Origin: Bacteroidota bacterium
GTDB lineage: Bacteria; Bacteroidota; Bacteroidia; Bacteroidales; F082
Assembly (NCBI GenBank): GCA_018830105.1
Contig: JAHJTC010000006.1
Span: 1 to 64,000 of the forward strand
Length of the DNA stretch: 64,000 nucleotides
Direction of reading: 5' to 3'
In this document: positions 43,703 through 54,474 of the stretch, piece after piece
How positions within the stretch are numbered: position 1 is the first letter of the stretch
How the letters are laid out: each line of letters starts with the position of its first letter
Translations under genes and position numbers: made by a program
Notes under the pieces: generated by a model
What the model saw: only the letters and a program-made list of their open reading frames with translations
Database searches by the model: none
What the model was told of the DNA's origin: nothing

Positions 43703-44800
43703 ATGAAACACTTTACTTATCTGAAAATGGCTGTGATTCTAGCTTTTTTCCTGATTTCGTGCGAAAAAGAAACAAGCCTTCCTGAGATAAATCCTTTCCC
43801 GGAAGATCTAAAAATGAAGATAGAGCATGCTGTTGATGAGGTTTTTATACAGAGCAATACACCCGGAATAATTGCTTTGGTTGCTATTGAAGGATATGAC
43901 GACCTTATTGTAAATCGCGGCGTAAGCGATATTGTTTCGCAGGAGCCAATGCATGAAAGTCATTATTTTAGGATAGCCAGCAATACCAAAACGTTTACGG
44001 GACAGGCTGTTTTGATGCTGGCTGACGAGGGGATGATTAGTTTAGATCGTTCGATAACACATTATCTACCCGAATACAATATTCCCAGAGGTGATGAGAT
44101 TACAGTCAGGATGCTGGGACAAATGCGGAGTGGTTTGTTTGATTATTCTTATGATGAGGGTTTAGGGATGCAGTTTTTGGAAAGTAATTTTTTAATGACT
44201 TTTCCACCTGATTCGCTCCTTGCTATTGCCTTTCGCCATCCTCAAAATTTTAATCCCGGTGAGGGGTATCAATATTGCAATACCAATATTGTCCTGCTGG
44301 GGTTGCTGCTCGAGAAAGTAACCGGTGAATCCGCTGATCAGGTAATCTATGACAAAATTCTTAATCCTTTACAACTGCTCAATACCTATTGGGGAAGCAC
44401 TTATTTCCTTAGCTCACCCTATTGCAGAGGGTATAATTATTACATACTTGGCGAACAGACTGATGCCACAAATTGGAATCCTTCCTATACCTATACTGCC
44501 GGACAGATGGTTTCAACGATTCATGATATGAAAAAATGGGCGAAGCTGAATGCGGAGGGCGTGTTTTTATCTGATGCAATGAAAGCCGAGCGTTTTAATT
44601 TTGGACCGGAGGGATATGGTTTTTGCATGATGAAAGCCAATGACAATTGGATTGGTCATGAAGGAATTATAATGGGTTATAATTCGGAGGTGTTTTATAA
44701 TGCAGCTAAAAAAACTACGCTTGTACTATATTCCAATACCAATGATGACTTGCCTGCGCATGAATTGCTGGCAAAACTGGTGCCCTTGCTTGGGCTTTAA
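43703..44800 (+). CDS. Serine hydrolase lipoprotein (class C beta-lactamase/DD-peptidase fold)
   Basis: 365 residues. The lipobox FFLISC places a lipidated Cys near residue 20. Active-site motifs are SNTK (SxxK, in RIASNTKTFTGQ), YCN (YxN, in YQYCNTNIV) and HEG (in NWIGHEGIIMGYNSE), typical of the serine beta-lactamase-like 'hydrolase' group. These enzymes act on D-amino peptides or esters rather than necessarily antibiotics. It is monocistronic with a long upstream region carrying repeats at 43392-43501. Substrate unknown. Confidence 0.9.
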   Translation: MKHFTYLKMAVILAFFLISCEKETSLPEINPFPEDLKMKIEHAVDEVFIQSNTPGIIALVAIEGYDDLIVNRGVSDIVSQEPMHESHYFRIASNTKTFTGQAVLMLADEGMISLDRSITHYLPEYNIPRGDEITVRMLGQMRSGLFDYSYDEGLGMQFLESNFLMTFPPDSLLAIAFRHPQNFNPGEGYQYCNTNIVLLGLLLEKVTGESADQVIYDKILNPLQLLNTYWGSTYFLSSPYCRGYNYYILGEQTDATNWNPSYTYTAGQMVSTIHDMKKWAKLNAEGVFLSDAMKAERFNFGPEGYGFCMMKANDNWIGHEGIIMGYNSEVFYNAAKKTTLVLYSNTNDDLPAHELLAKLVPLLGL

Positions 44801-44847
44801 AAAAAATTAGTGAATTTTATTGAACGCTATTGTTCATCTATTTGATT

Positions 44848-46878
44848 TTAACTCGTCGGCAGCGTGATAATAAAACTTGTTCCTTCACCCAACAGTGATT
44901 CCACTTTAAATGCTCCACCATGCGCCTTCACAATATCATAACTTAAGGACAAACCCAATCCTGTTCCCTGTCCGGTAGGTTTGGTGGTGAAGAACGGCTG
45001 GAAGATTTTGTTTTTGATTTCATCCGGAATGCCGCTGCCGTTGTCCTTTACGGAGATTTCAATCTTGTCGCCGAGGTTTTTGGTAGTAACGGTTACCAGC
45101 GGTTTAATGGGTTCCAGGCCTTCAAGGTTTTCATTGCCCTTTTCTGCTAGATCTTCAAGGTCTTTCTTAACCCGCTCATTCACGGCATAAAACGCGTTGG
45201 TGATTAAATTAAGCATTACCCTTCCGATATCCTGTGGAATGATCTTAATTTTTGGAAGTGACGCATCAAATTCAGTTTTAAAATCTGCATTGAATGATTT
45301 GTCCTTTGCACGCAATCCGTGGTAACTTAAGCGCAAATACTCATCCGCCAGTGCGTTGATATCGGTGGGTTCTTTTTGACCTGTATTTGTCCGGCTGTGC
45401 TGGAGCATGCCTTTTACGATGGCATCAGCACGTTTGCCATGGTGATTGATTTTTTCGAGGTTTTGTTTGATGTCTTTTGAAATTGACTTTGCCTCTTCCA
45501 GTTCGCCCTGATCCAGTTCATCGTTTAGTTCGTCTAGTAACTCGCTGCTTACTTCTGAAAAATTATTCACAAAGTTGAGCGGGTTTTGGATTTCATGGGC
45601 GATACCCGCAGTGAGTTCACCAAGCGAAGCCATTTTTTCGGATTGGATGAGTTGGGTTTGGGTTGATTTTAAATCTGAAAGTGTTTTTTCAAGGATCGTA
45701 TTTGCTTTGTGCTTTTGACGCACGTTTCGGTATAAGATGAATGCTACAATCAGGATGAAAAACAAACCTGTGAGGAGTGAATAAATTCTGATCCTGTTTT
45801 TCGTTTGTAGTTTTTCCTTTTCCAATACTTCCAAACGGAGCTGTTCATCAAATGAAATATTTTGGTATTGCGTAAGGTTAGCAATTTTTATCTGATTGAC
45901 ACTGTCGCGTGAAACATAAGCCAACTGTAGGTATTTCATCATGCTGTCGGGTTTTTGATTGAGCTGATAAGCCTGGTACATTAGCTCGTAAGCATTGCTG
46001 ATGTTGATGTCTTTAAGTGGATTCCCCTGCAAATCTTTAATCCCTTTCAAAAACCGCCTGGCATAGATCAGGCTTGAATCTTTGTTTTCTGCAGCCAGGT
46101 GCCATTTTCCTAAACTCATCTCGCAGATGATTTTTAGGCTGAAAGCATTCTGATCTGTTGCCAAACTTAGGCCCTTATGGTAATAAATGAAGGCTGAATC
46201 GCTATCTCCATTCCGGAAATGGATATCCCCGATATATTTTAGCGCGGCACTTTTCCAACGATCCGCATGAACAAGTTCTTTCCTCTGATAATACAGGGCC
46301 GAATCGAGGATATTCATATCCAGGTAAACTGCTCCGATGTTCATATCGACAGAATTATGTGATGTTGGCAATGCCTTATCAAGATAGCGGGAGCTTTTCC
46401 TGAACTGTTGAATGGCTTCCATATTATTATTGGTCGAACGAAATACAAGACCCAGATCGTGGTGGAGCCAGGCAAGTATTGCCATTCTGTATTGGAAAGG
46501 ATCGGCATCCGCCGGTTTCGTCCAGCTGAGATGCTCATTGTCAGGATCTTCTGCAAGCTGGATGCCTTCGATATAGCATTCAAAAGCTTCCCCATACCGG
46601 TCTTCTTTGTTGAGATAATATCCAATGCGCCCAAGGGAATTTGCTATTTCAAGATTCATGTTGTTTTCCCGGGCAATTTTCAGGGCTGCCTCATTATATT
46701 CATATGCTGTTCTTCGATCTTTGTTACCATAGTAGTCAGAAAGTTTTGTATAAATACTGTACCGGGCAGAATCCGTGAAAGCATTTTCCAAAAGAATTTG
46801 GAGGCTATCAGGATCTGCCGATTGTGCCTGGACTGTCAGCGAAAAGAAAAAAGCGGTTAGTATCAATACTGCTCTCAT
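44848..46878 (-). CDS. TPR-containing sensor histidine kinase
   Basis: About 676 residues from the ATG at 46878, which opens a signal peptide ([20 protein letters not shown]) and leaves a 4-nt gap from the upstream stop; a frame reaches 46926. Residues ~20-360 are alpha-helical TPR-like repeats outside the membrane, then one transmembrane helix (~378-400), a coiled coil and the kinase: H-box [13 protein letters not shown]-box [21 protein letters not shown] and [13 protein letters not shown]. The kinase part is almost identical to those of the next two genes upstream. The signal recognised is unknown. Confidence 0.88.
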   Translation of the reverse strand: MRAVLILTAFFFSLTVQAQSADPDSLQILLENAFTDSARYSIYTKLSDYYGNKDRRTAYEYNEAALKIARENNMNLEIANSLGRIGYYLNKEDRYGEAFECYIEGIQLAEDPDNEHLSWTKPADADPFQYRMAILAWLHHDLGLVFRSTNNNMEAIQQFRKSSRYLDKALPTSHNSVDMNIGAVYLDMNILDSALYYQRKELVHADRWKSAALKYIGDIHFRNGDSDSAFIYYHKGLSLATDQNAFSLKIICEMSLGKWHLAAENKDSSLIYARRFLKGIKDLQGNPLKDINISNAYELMYQAYQLNQKPDSMMKYLQLAYVSRDSVNQIKIANLTQYQNISFDEQLRLEVLEKEKLQTKNRIRIYSLLTGLFFILIVAFILYRNVRQKHKANTILEKTLSDLKSTQTQLIQSEKMASLGELTAGIAHEIQNPLNFVNNFSEVSSELLDELNDELDQGELEEAKSISKDIKQNLEKINHHGKRADAIVKGMLQHSRTNTGQKEPTDINALADEYLRLSYHGLRAKDKSFNADFKTEFDASLPKIKIIPQDIGRVMLNLITNAFYAVNERVKKDLEDLAEKGNENLEGLEPIKPLVTVTTKNLGDKIEISVKDNGSGIPDEIKNKIFQPFFTTKPTGQGTGLGLSLSYDIVKAHGGAFKVESLLGEGTSFIITLPTS

Positions 46879-46882
46879 AAAG

Positions 46883-48277
46883 TTATTTCTTAATTGGAAT
46901 CCGGATAGTAAATGTGGTTCCATCAACTTTTGTTGAGTCCACGGTCAATTCGCCACCATGCGCCTTCACAATATCATAACTCAACGACAATCCCAATCCT
47001 GTTCCCTGTCCGGTGGGCTTTGTGGTAAAAAAGGGCTGGAAGATTTTGTTTTTGATTTCTTCGGGAATGCCGCTGCCGTTGTCTTTTACTGATATTTCAA
47101 TCTTGTCGCCGAGGTTTTTGGTAGTAACGATTACCAGCGGTTTAATGGGTTCCCGGCCTTCAAGGCGCTCATTGTCTTTTTCTGCTATATCTTCAAGGTC
47201 TTTCTTAACCCGCTCATTCACGGCATAAAACGCGTTAGTGATCAAATTAAGCATTACCCTTCCGATATCCTGCGGAATGATCTTAATTTTTGGAAGATTT
47301 TCATCAAACTCAGTTTTGAAATTTGCATTGAAGGACTTGTCTTTTGCCCGTAATCCATGATAGCTCAAGCGCAAATATTCATCGGCCAGGGCATTGATAT
47401 CGGTGGGTTCTTTTTGGCCTGTATTTGTCCGGCTGTGCTGGAGCATGCCTTTTACGATGGCATCGGCGCGTTTGCCGTGGCTGGTAATTTTCTCAAGGTT
47501 TTGTTTGATATCAAATGAAATTGCTTTGGCTTCTGCTACATCACCTTTTTCTAATTCTTCATTCATTTCATCCAGGAGCTCGCTACTTACTTCCGAGAAA
47601 TTATTGACAAAATTTAGGGGATTCTGAATTTCGTGGGCAATGCCGGCGGTGAGTTCTCCCAAACTAGCCATTTTTTCGGAATGGATAAGTTGGGCTTGGG
47701 TGCTGCGTAATTCGGTAAGCGCCTGTTCCAAATCGTTTTTCTGTTTGGTGATTTCCATTGTTCGTTCGGCCACCAGCCCTTCCAGTTCTACCTTGCGAAT
47801 GGCAATGGCCCTGTTAAGTTCATCTTCCTGCTGCCTTTTAATACGTTCCTTTTCGTTTGCTTTTCTCTGCCTGGCCTGACTAAACAAAATAGCTGCAAGC
47901 CAGATATAGGTGATTGTGATCGCATTTTTGAAATATGACTCCCATGTATCAAAAAAATCAGGTAAGAATGCTTGATTCAAATCATAAATAATTTTTATAG
48001 CAACATAAGGAGCAAATGCTGCAATGAACATACGCAATGAACGAAGCTCTTTTTGTGATATCGGATAGGTGACTATAACAATCAGGAATAAATTCCACAG
48101 CCATTTCATAACTATCGGAGCGGAAATTATAGCCGTTACAGCTAAGAGTAGAAAAGAAATGAAAAAAGCGTACTTATACTTTGTTTCCAGTTCAGGAAGG
48201 TTATTTGTTTTGGCATATTTGCGCATATTATCCGCAAAAATCAAACTAACAATAAATGGCACAACATAATGAAACAT
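46883..48277 (-). CDS. Integral-membrane sensor histidine kinase
   Basis: 464 residues. Four to five hydrophobic segments (residues ~1-130) form an unidentified membrane sensor. A coiled coil (~135-195, RQRKANEKERIKRQQEDELN) follows, then a kinase core with [12 protein letters not shown] and full N, G1 and G2 boxes. The core matches that of 44848-46878 over ~250 residues with few changes. It is encoded 12 bp after the 1391-residue kinase and 4 bp before the TPR kinase. Partner regulator probably the stand-alone receiver at 52493-52870. Confidence 0.87.
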   Translation of the reverse strand: MFHYVVPFIVSLIFADNMRKYAKTNNLPELETKYKYAFFISFLLLAVTAIISAPIVMKWLWNLFLIVIVTYPISQKELRSLRMFIAAFAPYVAIKIIYDLNQAFLPDFFDTWESYFKNAITITYIWLAAILFSQARQRKANEKERIKRQQEDELNRAIAIRKVELEGLVAERTMEITKQKNDLEQALTELRSTQAQLIHSEKMASLGELTAGIAHEIQNPLNFVNNFSEVSSELLDEMNEELEKGDVAEAKAISFDIKQNLEKITSHGKRADAIVKGMLQHSRTNTGQKEPTDINALADEYLRLSYHGLRAKDKSFNANFKTEFDENLPKIKIIPQDIGRVMLNLITNAFYAVNERVKKDLEDIAEKDNERLEGREPIKPLVIVTTKNLGDKIEISVKDNGSGIPEEIKNKIFQPFFTTKPTGQGTGLGLSLSYDIVKAHGGELTVDSTKVDGTTFTIRIPIKK

Positions 48278-48289
48278 AGTAAATTAGTT

Positions 48290-51200
48290 TTAGTTTTCAA
48301 TACATTTAATGATAATTATAAAATCAGTAGATTCACCTGCTATTGTTTCAACTTTCAACTCACCACCATGTGCCTTCACAATATCGTAACTCAATGAAAG
48401 GCCCAGCCCGGTGCCTGAACCTGTTGGTTTGGTGGTGAAAAAGGGTTGGAATATTTTGGCTTTAATATTTTCGGGAATACCGGAGCCGTTGTCTTTTATC
48501 CTGATTTCAATGCTGCCATTTTGCAGCTTAGTACTTACAACAACTTCCGGTTTATAAGGCACTTCAATTTCTTTTGCTTTATTATCCACTGCATAAAAAG
48601 CGTTGTTTATGAGGTTTAACAGCACCCTGCCAATATCCTGCGGAATGACATTTATTTTGGGAAGTGTTTCATCAAAAGCTGTTTTAAAACTAGCGTTGAA
48701 AGAATTGTCTTTGGCACGGAGGCCATGGTAGGAAAGTCGCAAATACTCATCGGCGAGCGCATTGATATCGGTGGGTTCTTTTTGTCCGCTGCTGCTGCGG
48801 CTGTGCTGGAGCATACCCTTTACGATGGCATCAGCACGTTTACCGTGATGGTTGATTTTTTCGAGGTTAGCTCTTACATCCTCCGCGAGGGCTTTGGCCT
48901 CTTCTAAATCGCCTTTTTCAATTTCTTCCCACATTTCTTCAATCATTTCAAAACTTACCTCTGAAAAATTATTGACAAAGTTAAGCGGATTCTGAATTTC
49001 ATGGGCAATACCGGCGGTAAGTTCTCCGAGTGAAGCCATTTTTTCGGATTGTATGAGCTGAGCTTGTGCTGCCTTGAGCTCAAACAAGGCTTCTTCTGCT
49101 TTCTGACGGGCAGCTTTGATTTCGATAAGGTCTTTTTCGGCAGTCTTTAAATCTTCAAACCTTTTGTATGCCAGATCAAACACCCTGGCAAAACGCACCA
49201 AGGTATCCATCGCCTCTTTTGGTGGCTCGGGAACCATTCCGGGGAGGCTATACCCGATTTCGCCATGGGTGGTACGGGCGATAATAAAAGTCAGGCCGCC
49301 AAGTTGCTGAATATCATCCCGGGTAGGGGCATTGGGATCCACCTGTTCATAGTCACCATGGGTGTTCATGTTTTCAATATAATCCCAGGCATCAGCTGCA
49401 TCCAGGGCTAAAACATAAATGGGTTTATTTCCTTTTTCCCATTCTGACAAACCTGGTATTTGATCGTGCACAAAGCCGGGTACTTTGATTACCATGCCGA
49501 GGCGATGGCCATCTTCGGAAGTCATCGACATCTCATAAACATCCGGTAGCCAGCGCATATGCCAGAAATAATCTGCTTCATGTCCCAGCGAAATAAATTC
49601 CTTCCGCATGCTCACCACAATATCAAACAAGTCAGATGATTCCTGCATAGACGTGACCTGCGACCGGATGCGCTCCAGTGATAATTCAATCTGGGTTTTG
49701 AGTGCCTGTGCCTCAGCTTTTTGCAGGTCGAGGAAGCGGGTGTAGGTTTGTTCGAATACCTTCGCAAAACGATGGAAAATTTTATGGGCTTCCGGCACTT
49801 TTTTATAGGTGATAAACAGCACATAACCATGCTTAAAAAAGGCAATATGGTCAATTTGATAAGTTGGCAATGAAACACCTGATTTCTCGAGGGTTTTGAG
49901 CGAATCACCTAGTACAGGAAGAGTTTTTAAATAGTCGTAATGTGCTTTGCAGTCTTCTCCGGCGAATTCTACACTATGGGTTATTTTGCCAAGCTGGCCT
50001 TTTTCATAGATCCGCAGGAAGAAGTTATCGCGTGGGGTTTTGTAGAAAGGCAAGTTGCCGTTCTCGCTACTGAACCACTCATAGTCGCCATCTGCATCAT
50101 CGGTATAGATATGAAAGGCACATCCCCAGGTTTCAATGCCCAAAGCACGCACTTGTTCATCCAATACGCCGGAGGCTTCGGCTAATTCATCTGAGTGCTG
50201 CATGGCCATGGTGCGTGCACGAACCCGCTCCAGAGCCAGCTCTATCTGTGCTTCGCGATGCTGATACTCGGCAGCTTTCAGGTCTTCAAAACGTTTATAA
50301 GCCAAATCAAATACGCCCGCAAATCGCATCAATGTTTCTATGGCAGCTGCTGATGGGTTGGGCACTGAGCCAGGCAGACTAAATCCGATTTCGCCATGGG
50401 TGGTGCGTGCCATAACAAAAGTTAGACCGCCAATGTGACGGATGTCATCCAGGGTGGGCGCCTGCGGATCCACTTTTTCAAAATCGCCCAGGGTGATCAT
50501 TTTATGCACATAGTCCACGGCAGTTTCCGTATCCATGGGGAAAACAAGGGTAGGCGCACCGCTTTTTTCCCAATCGGCCACCAGTTTCACATCTCCGTGA
50601 ATATGTCGGGGCAGCGTCATCACCATCCCGATGCGGGTGCCATCGCCGGAGGTCATGGCTTTTTCATATTTTTCGGGGAGCCAGCGCATGTGCCAGAAAT
50701 AATGCGCCTCATGACCCAGGGTCACAAACTCCTTGCGCATCATAACTACAATATCAAGCAATTCAGCAGATTCTCTCATGGCGGTTACCTGCGACCGGAT
50801 GCGCTCAAGGGATAGCTCAAGTTGTGCTTCGCGCGCCTGTGCTTCGGCTTTTTGGAGATCGAGGAAGCGTTGATAGGCCAGATTAAAAGCGCCAGCCATC
50901 TTTGTTACAATGTTTTTTGTGTCCTCCGTTGGCGGAATGGTAAGGTCTATTGATAACAAACCTGCCGACAGACGTCCGGCAGGATTCCATTGGTGTGTTA
51001 ACTTTCCCGAATCTATGGCATTTTTGAAATGACCCGCCATCTCAGGAAGTAATTCTTTAAATTCCTCGACAGCCTCCAGTAAGGTTTCCTTTGGAAAATC
51101 CATAACAAAATAATCCTGATTTGAAGACCTCCAGGTTTCGACCCACCCGCCCAATACAGGATATTTTTTTGCATCATATGAAAAGGTGTAACTACCCGGA

Positions 51201-52465
51201 TTGCTGATGCTTCCGGGACTTGAAATATCCCAGACTTTCACCATATCATCCTCATCCACTAAATAAATACTGGCGCCTGTTAACCCATCTACCTGTAGAT
51301 ATTTTAATTGATCAAGCATTTCCTTATTGACATGGATTATATCATCCGTACAATACATGGCCATGGATTGTGCCCGTACACGCGCTATCGCAGCATCAAT
51401 CTGTGCCTCGCGCGCCTGGGCTTCGGCCAGTTGGATATCCATAAACCGGCGGTATGCCAGTTTGAAAACCAGATGAAAACGCTTGAAGATATCGAGCTCA
51501 TGCTCACTAATTGCCTCGTAGGTAGTGAGACCTAAACCGCCCTCTCCAATAGAGTAAAAATAATAGAACACCTCTGAAAGCTCATCCATGATCGGATCGG
51601 GAAACTGATCATATTTTTTTCTCCAAGCGCTAAATTTTTCTAATTCCTCACCTTTGATGCTGCCTATAAAAAAGGAGTTGGCTGATTTTTGCATTACTGC
51701 TACCATTTCAGAGGAAGCCGGATTATCTGTATAAACCGTTTCCTCGAATACGCTTTTTGCGTAAGCAGAAAAATACTGATAATTCGCATAGATTTTTTTT
51801 GGCTCATCAATGATGGCTACCTGCACATTTCGGATGTTGCCTACTTTTAGCTTCTCCAGTTGTTGGGATATGATGCGGCAAACATCCAGCAAGTCGTCGG
51901 GTTTTTTCATGCCCATTGCCATTGTCCGCACACGTTCAAGAGCTGATTCTATTTCCAATTCCCAGTTTTTACGCTCCAATTCGGCGGTTCGTCTTTTAAC
52001 AGCGTCTCGGAGTTCGAGGTTTTCCCGGTTAATTTTATCAATGGCCAGCGTTTCGCCTTCGCCTACCCGGATATCCGGAACGGAACCATGCTGCTGCAGC
52101 ACTTTCCAGCCTGTTTCAGTTTCACGCAGCCAGGTGGATATCCTGATCTTTGAATAAAAATTCCAGGCTGAATCAGCGAAGACATAAATATCACTGTGTT
52201 CATTCACAAGCATAAGCTGGTCCACAGGAACAACTTTGATTTGCCGGTTTCTCAAATCAGCTTTTCCGTCGATCTCTGCTATCTGCGCCTTTAAAAATGC
52301 TATCCCACCAGCTTTGGTATGGCAAACTTCGGCTTCGGAGGTGCCGATCATTTCATAGTTGTCATCTAAGGTGGATGCAAATGTTTCCAGGTCACCTTTG
52401 GTATAACTGTCCCAATAGGTTGCATACACCTTGCTGGCGGCGTCTGTTTTTTTGGCTTTTGGCAT
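48290..52465 (-). CDS. Giant soluble histidine kinase with NTF2-like domain and five sensory repeats
   Basis: 1391 residues without a transmembrane segment. Residues ~10-135 look like an NTF2/SnoaL-like domain (VYATYWDSYTKGDLETFAST). Five modules of about 180-200 residues follow, each introduced by a helix of the type EAQIELALERVRARTMAM and ending FDLAYKRFEDLK; modules three and five are close duplicates (GHEAxYFWHMRWLP). A coiled coil leads into a kinase core ([44 protein letters not shown]). The modules resemble GAF-like ligand domains. It is encoded 27 bp after a receiver-domain gene. Cytoplasmic; ligand unknown. Confidence 0.85.
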   Translation of the reverse strand: MPKAKKTDAASKVYATYWDSYTKGDLETFASTLDDNYEMIGTSEAEVCHTKAGGIAFLKAQIAEIDGKADLRNRQIKVVPVDQLMLVNEHSDIYVFADSAWNFYSKIRISTWLRETETGWKVLQQHGSVPDIRVGEGETLAIDKINRENLELRDAVKRRTAELERKNWELEIESALERVRTMAMGMKKPDDLLDVCRIISQQLEKLKVGNIRNVQVAIIDEPKKIYANYQYFSAYAKSVFEETVYTDNPASSEMVAVMQKSANSFFIGSIKGEELEKFSAWRKKYDQFPDPIMDELSEVFYYFYSIGEGGLGLTTYEAISEHELDIFKRFHLVFKLAYRRFMDIQLAEAQAREAQIDAAIARVRAQSMAMYCTDDIIHVNKEMLDQLKYLQVDGLTGASIYLVDEDDMVKVWDISSPGSISNPGSYTFSYDAKKYPVLGGWVETWRSSNQDYFVMDFPKETLLEAVEEFKELLPEMAGHFKNAIDSGKLTHQWNPAGRLSAGLLSIDLTIPPTEDTKNIVTKMAGAFNLAYQRFLDLQKAEAQAREAQLELSLERIRSQVTAMRESAELLDIVVMMRKEFVTLGHEAHYFWHMRWLPEKYEKAMTSGDGTRIGMVMTLPRHIHGDVKLVADWEKSGAPTLVFPMDTETAVDYVHKMITLGDFEKVDPQAPTLDDIRHIGGLTFVMARTTHGEIGFSLPGSVPNPSAAAIETLMRFAGVFDLAYKRFEDLKAAEYQHREAQIELALERVRARTMAMQHSDELAEASGVLDEQVRALGIETWGCAFHIYTDDADGDYEWFSSENGNLPFYKTPRDNFFLRIYEKGQLGKITHSVEFAGEDCKAHYDYLKTLPVLGDSLKTLEKSGVSLPTYQIDHIAFFKHGYVLFITYKKVPEAHKIFHRFAKVFEQTYTRFLDLQKAEAQALKTQIELSLERIRSQVTSMQESSDLFDIVVSMRKEFISLGHEADYFWHMRWLPDVYEMSMTSEDGHRLGMVIKVPGFVHDQIPGLSEWEKGNKPIYVLALDAADAWDYIENMNTHGDYEQVDPNAPTRDDIQQLGGLTFIIARTTHGEIGYSLPGMVPEPPKEAMDTLVRFARVFDLAYKRFEDLKTAEKDLIEIKAARQKAEEALFELKAAQAQLIQSEKMASLGELTAGIAHEIQNPLNFVNNFSEVSFEMIEEMWEEIEKGDLEEAKALAEDVRANLEKINHHGKRADAIVKGMLQHSRSSSGQKEPTDINALADEYLRLSYHGLRAKDNSFNASFKTAFDETLPKINVIPQDIGRVLLNLINNAFYAVDNKAKEIEVPYKPEVVVSTKLQNGSIEIRIKDNGSGIPENIKAKIFQPFFTTKPTGSGTGLGLSLSYDIVKAHGGELKVETIAGESTDFIIIIKCIEN

Positions 52466-52492
52466 ATCAGAAAATGTGTTAAAAGCTGTGGT

Positions 52493-52870
52493 TTAATTAT
52501 CCAAAATCATTTGAATTTCTCTTTTAAGAGTTTCAAAATCAATGGGTTTAGTGAAAAACTCTTTAGCGCCCGAACTAATGGCCCGATCATAATTCTCAGT
52601 ATCGCCATAAGCTGAAATCATGCTTACCTTAATCTGCGGAAATTCAGTTTTTACGATTTCCAGTAATTCAAGGCCGGTCATGCCGGGCATATTGATATCC
52701 GAAAAAATATACATCACATCCGGTGGCCTTCGGCTGCGCAACATTTCGAGTGCTTCCTGTCCCGAAAGTGCAAACTCCAGTTCGAGCAGCCCGCTGCGAA
52801 GCTCTTTTCTAAACTTTTGCCGAAACAGCATTTCGACATCTTTTTCATCATCAACGACTAAAAATTTCAT
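52493..52870 (-). CDS. Stand-alone response regulator receiver domain
   Basis: 125 residues, only a CheY-type receiver: acidic pair VVDDEKD, phospho-acceptor Asp in YIFSDINMPGMTG, conserved Ser/Thr region MISAYGD and Lys in FFTKPID. No output domain is attached, so it works by protein contact or in a phosphorelay. It is the first gene of the four-gene kinase cluster and is presumably served by one or more of those kinases. Confidence 0.92.
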   Translation of the reverse strand: MKFLVVDDEKDVEMLFRQKFRKELRSGLLELEFALSGQEALEMLRSRRPPDVMYIFSDINMPGMTGLELLEIVKTEFPQIKVSMISAYGDTENYDRAISSGAKEFFTKPIDFETLKREIQMILDN

Positions 52871-53054
52871 TTCTGTGATCTATTGAGGGTTAATAAAAAT
52901 AGGAGAACTAATCCTTTTTGCTTGTGGGTGTCAATTGTGGGCTTCAAGAAATATATTCCTGATATAGTGCTTGTAGCGCAATTTACATTCTTTATCTAAA
53001 CACCTTCCTATGCTTTTAGTTTTATACATGCTATAATGTGTTGGTTTTTGTAAT

Positions 53055-54386
53055 TCATCCTGTCAAATCCAATTTCGTTGGAATCGGTTTCCACAATTTG
53101 ACCCGCTTACCATAGGTTAGCTGTCGCCAAAGCCATTCCACAGGGCCAAAGCGGAAATAATTTAACCAGATGGTGCTAAAAATGACTTGCCATCCAAATA
53201 AGACCAGGGCAACCAGCACAACAGCGGAATACCCCATGGTACCGCCAAACCCCAGCCCTATGCCGTAAAAAATGAATATGCAGATCAAACTCTGAAACAA
53301 ATAATTTGAAAGGGCTGTTCTTCCTACCGGAGCCAGCCATCCCAGCCAGTGTGGGCGATGGGTAACCACAATGGCTACGGCGGCACAATAAGCAACCGCC
53401 ATGGGTGTGAGGGCCAGGGCATTGAGTGCAAATTCAGCCAGTGGCCAGAGTTTGGCACTAAAATGACCAAACTCAACCCAGGTACGGAGCAGATTCATGG
53501 GTAAACCAATGACTATGCCCCATAGAAAAGTTTTTTTCAGCAGCGCTGTATTCGAAAGCATATTTCGTTCAAGTATCTGCCGGCCTGCCCAGATGCCCAA
53601 TAGAAATAGCGCAAGGACTTTGAATAGTCGCCCTTCCCAGAGAATCCCGCCCAATCGCCGGAGTGGCATTAGAAGATTCACTTCCAGCAGCTCTTGAATG
53701 CTTGTGATGGCCATATAATCAGGAATGCTAAAACGGGTAATCTTTTGCCCATCTGCAATTCCTGTGCTAGCCATGGAAGCCAGTTTATCATGAAGCCTGA
53801 AAAAATATCCAGGATAGAAATTGTCAGTCAGGTACATCGCCAACCAGTGAACCACAGGCATCAAAAGCAATATGCCAGTCCAAATCAACAGGCGTTTGTC
53901 AGAAAATTTCCGAAACCAGATCAGGGTAAAACCTACAAGGGCATATAAGGTAAGGATATCGCCCAGCCAAATCAGGAAAAGGTGCGTACTTCCGATGATG
54001 AGCAATCCCAGCATTCTGCGCCTGAAAAGCGGCACAAATACCTTGTCGTCTTTATTCATCCGCTGGTATTGCACTGCAAAGCCAATTCCGAAAAGGATGG
54101 AAAAAACAGAATAGAACTTGCCATCCACAAAAATGAAGGCCAGTATTTCAATCACGTAATCCAGGGAGGCGGTTTTCAAAAGCGCCTTTTGCGCCTCAGG
54201 AATAAAATACTCACCCGAAAGATACTGGATATTAGCCGACAGTATAAAAAATATAGCTATTCCGCGCAAAATATCCAGAAACAGAATGCGCTCTTTGTTT
54301 GGCACCGGAATATCAGGATGGTCGGTGGTGAAAAGACGGATGTTGGCCGGGGCAGGTTTTTTATCGGCAAGAACTGATGTTTTCAT
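53055..54386 (-). CDS. DUF418 family membrane protein
   Basis: 443 residues, about ten transmembrane helices. The N-terminal RILFLDILRGIAIFFILSANI and the C-terminal RTALSNYLFQSLICIFIFYG to GPVEWLWRQLTYGK blocks are those of the DUF418 group, distantly related to membrane acyltransferases. Function unknown. A TACTTTTG -7-like box lies at 54401-54408 on the minus strand, 15 nt before the start, suggesting its own promoter and a very short leader. Confidence 0.88.
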   Translation of the reverse strand: MKTSVLADKKPAPANIRLFTTDHPDIPVPNKERILFLDILRGIAIFFILSANIQYLSGEYFIPEAQKALLKTASLDYVIEILAFIFVDGKFYSVFSILFGIGFAVQYQRMNKDDKVFVPLFRRRMLGLLIIGSTHLFLIWLGDILTLYALVGFTLIWFRKFSDKRLLIWTGILLLMPVVHWLAMYLTDNFYPGYFFRLHDKLASMASTGIADGQKITRFSIPDYMAITSIQELLEVNLLMPLRRLGGILWEGRLFKVLALFLLGIWAGRQILERNMLSNTALLKKTFLWGIVIGLPMNLLRTWVEFGHFSAKLWPLAEFALNALALTPMAVAYCAAVAIVVTHRPHWLGWLAPVGRTALSNYLFQSLICIFIFYGIGLGFGGTMGYSAVVLVALVLFGWQVIFSTIWLNYFRFGPVEWLWRQLTYGKRVKLWKPIPTKLDLTG

Positions 54387-54400
54387 TATTCGTTGGGTTT

Positions 54401-54408
54401 CAAAAGTA
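54401..54408 (-). promoter_or_regulatory. Possible -7 element for the DUF418 gene
   Basis: TACTTTTG on the minus strand, identical to the boxes at 36540-36547, 57317-57324 and 62324-62331. No clear -33 TTG. Confidence 0.4.
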
Positions 54409-54474
54409 ATTTGGACAAAAGCTATTATTGTTAATAAATTGGTTAACTCATTTTAAATGAGCATACTATGCGGT

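Noticed and set aside
50435..50815. 126-codon plus-strand frame opposite the large kinase
   Set aside because: Lies wholly within the kinase gene on the other strand, with no family match.
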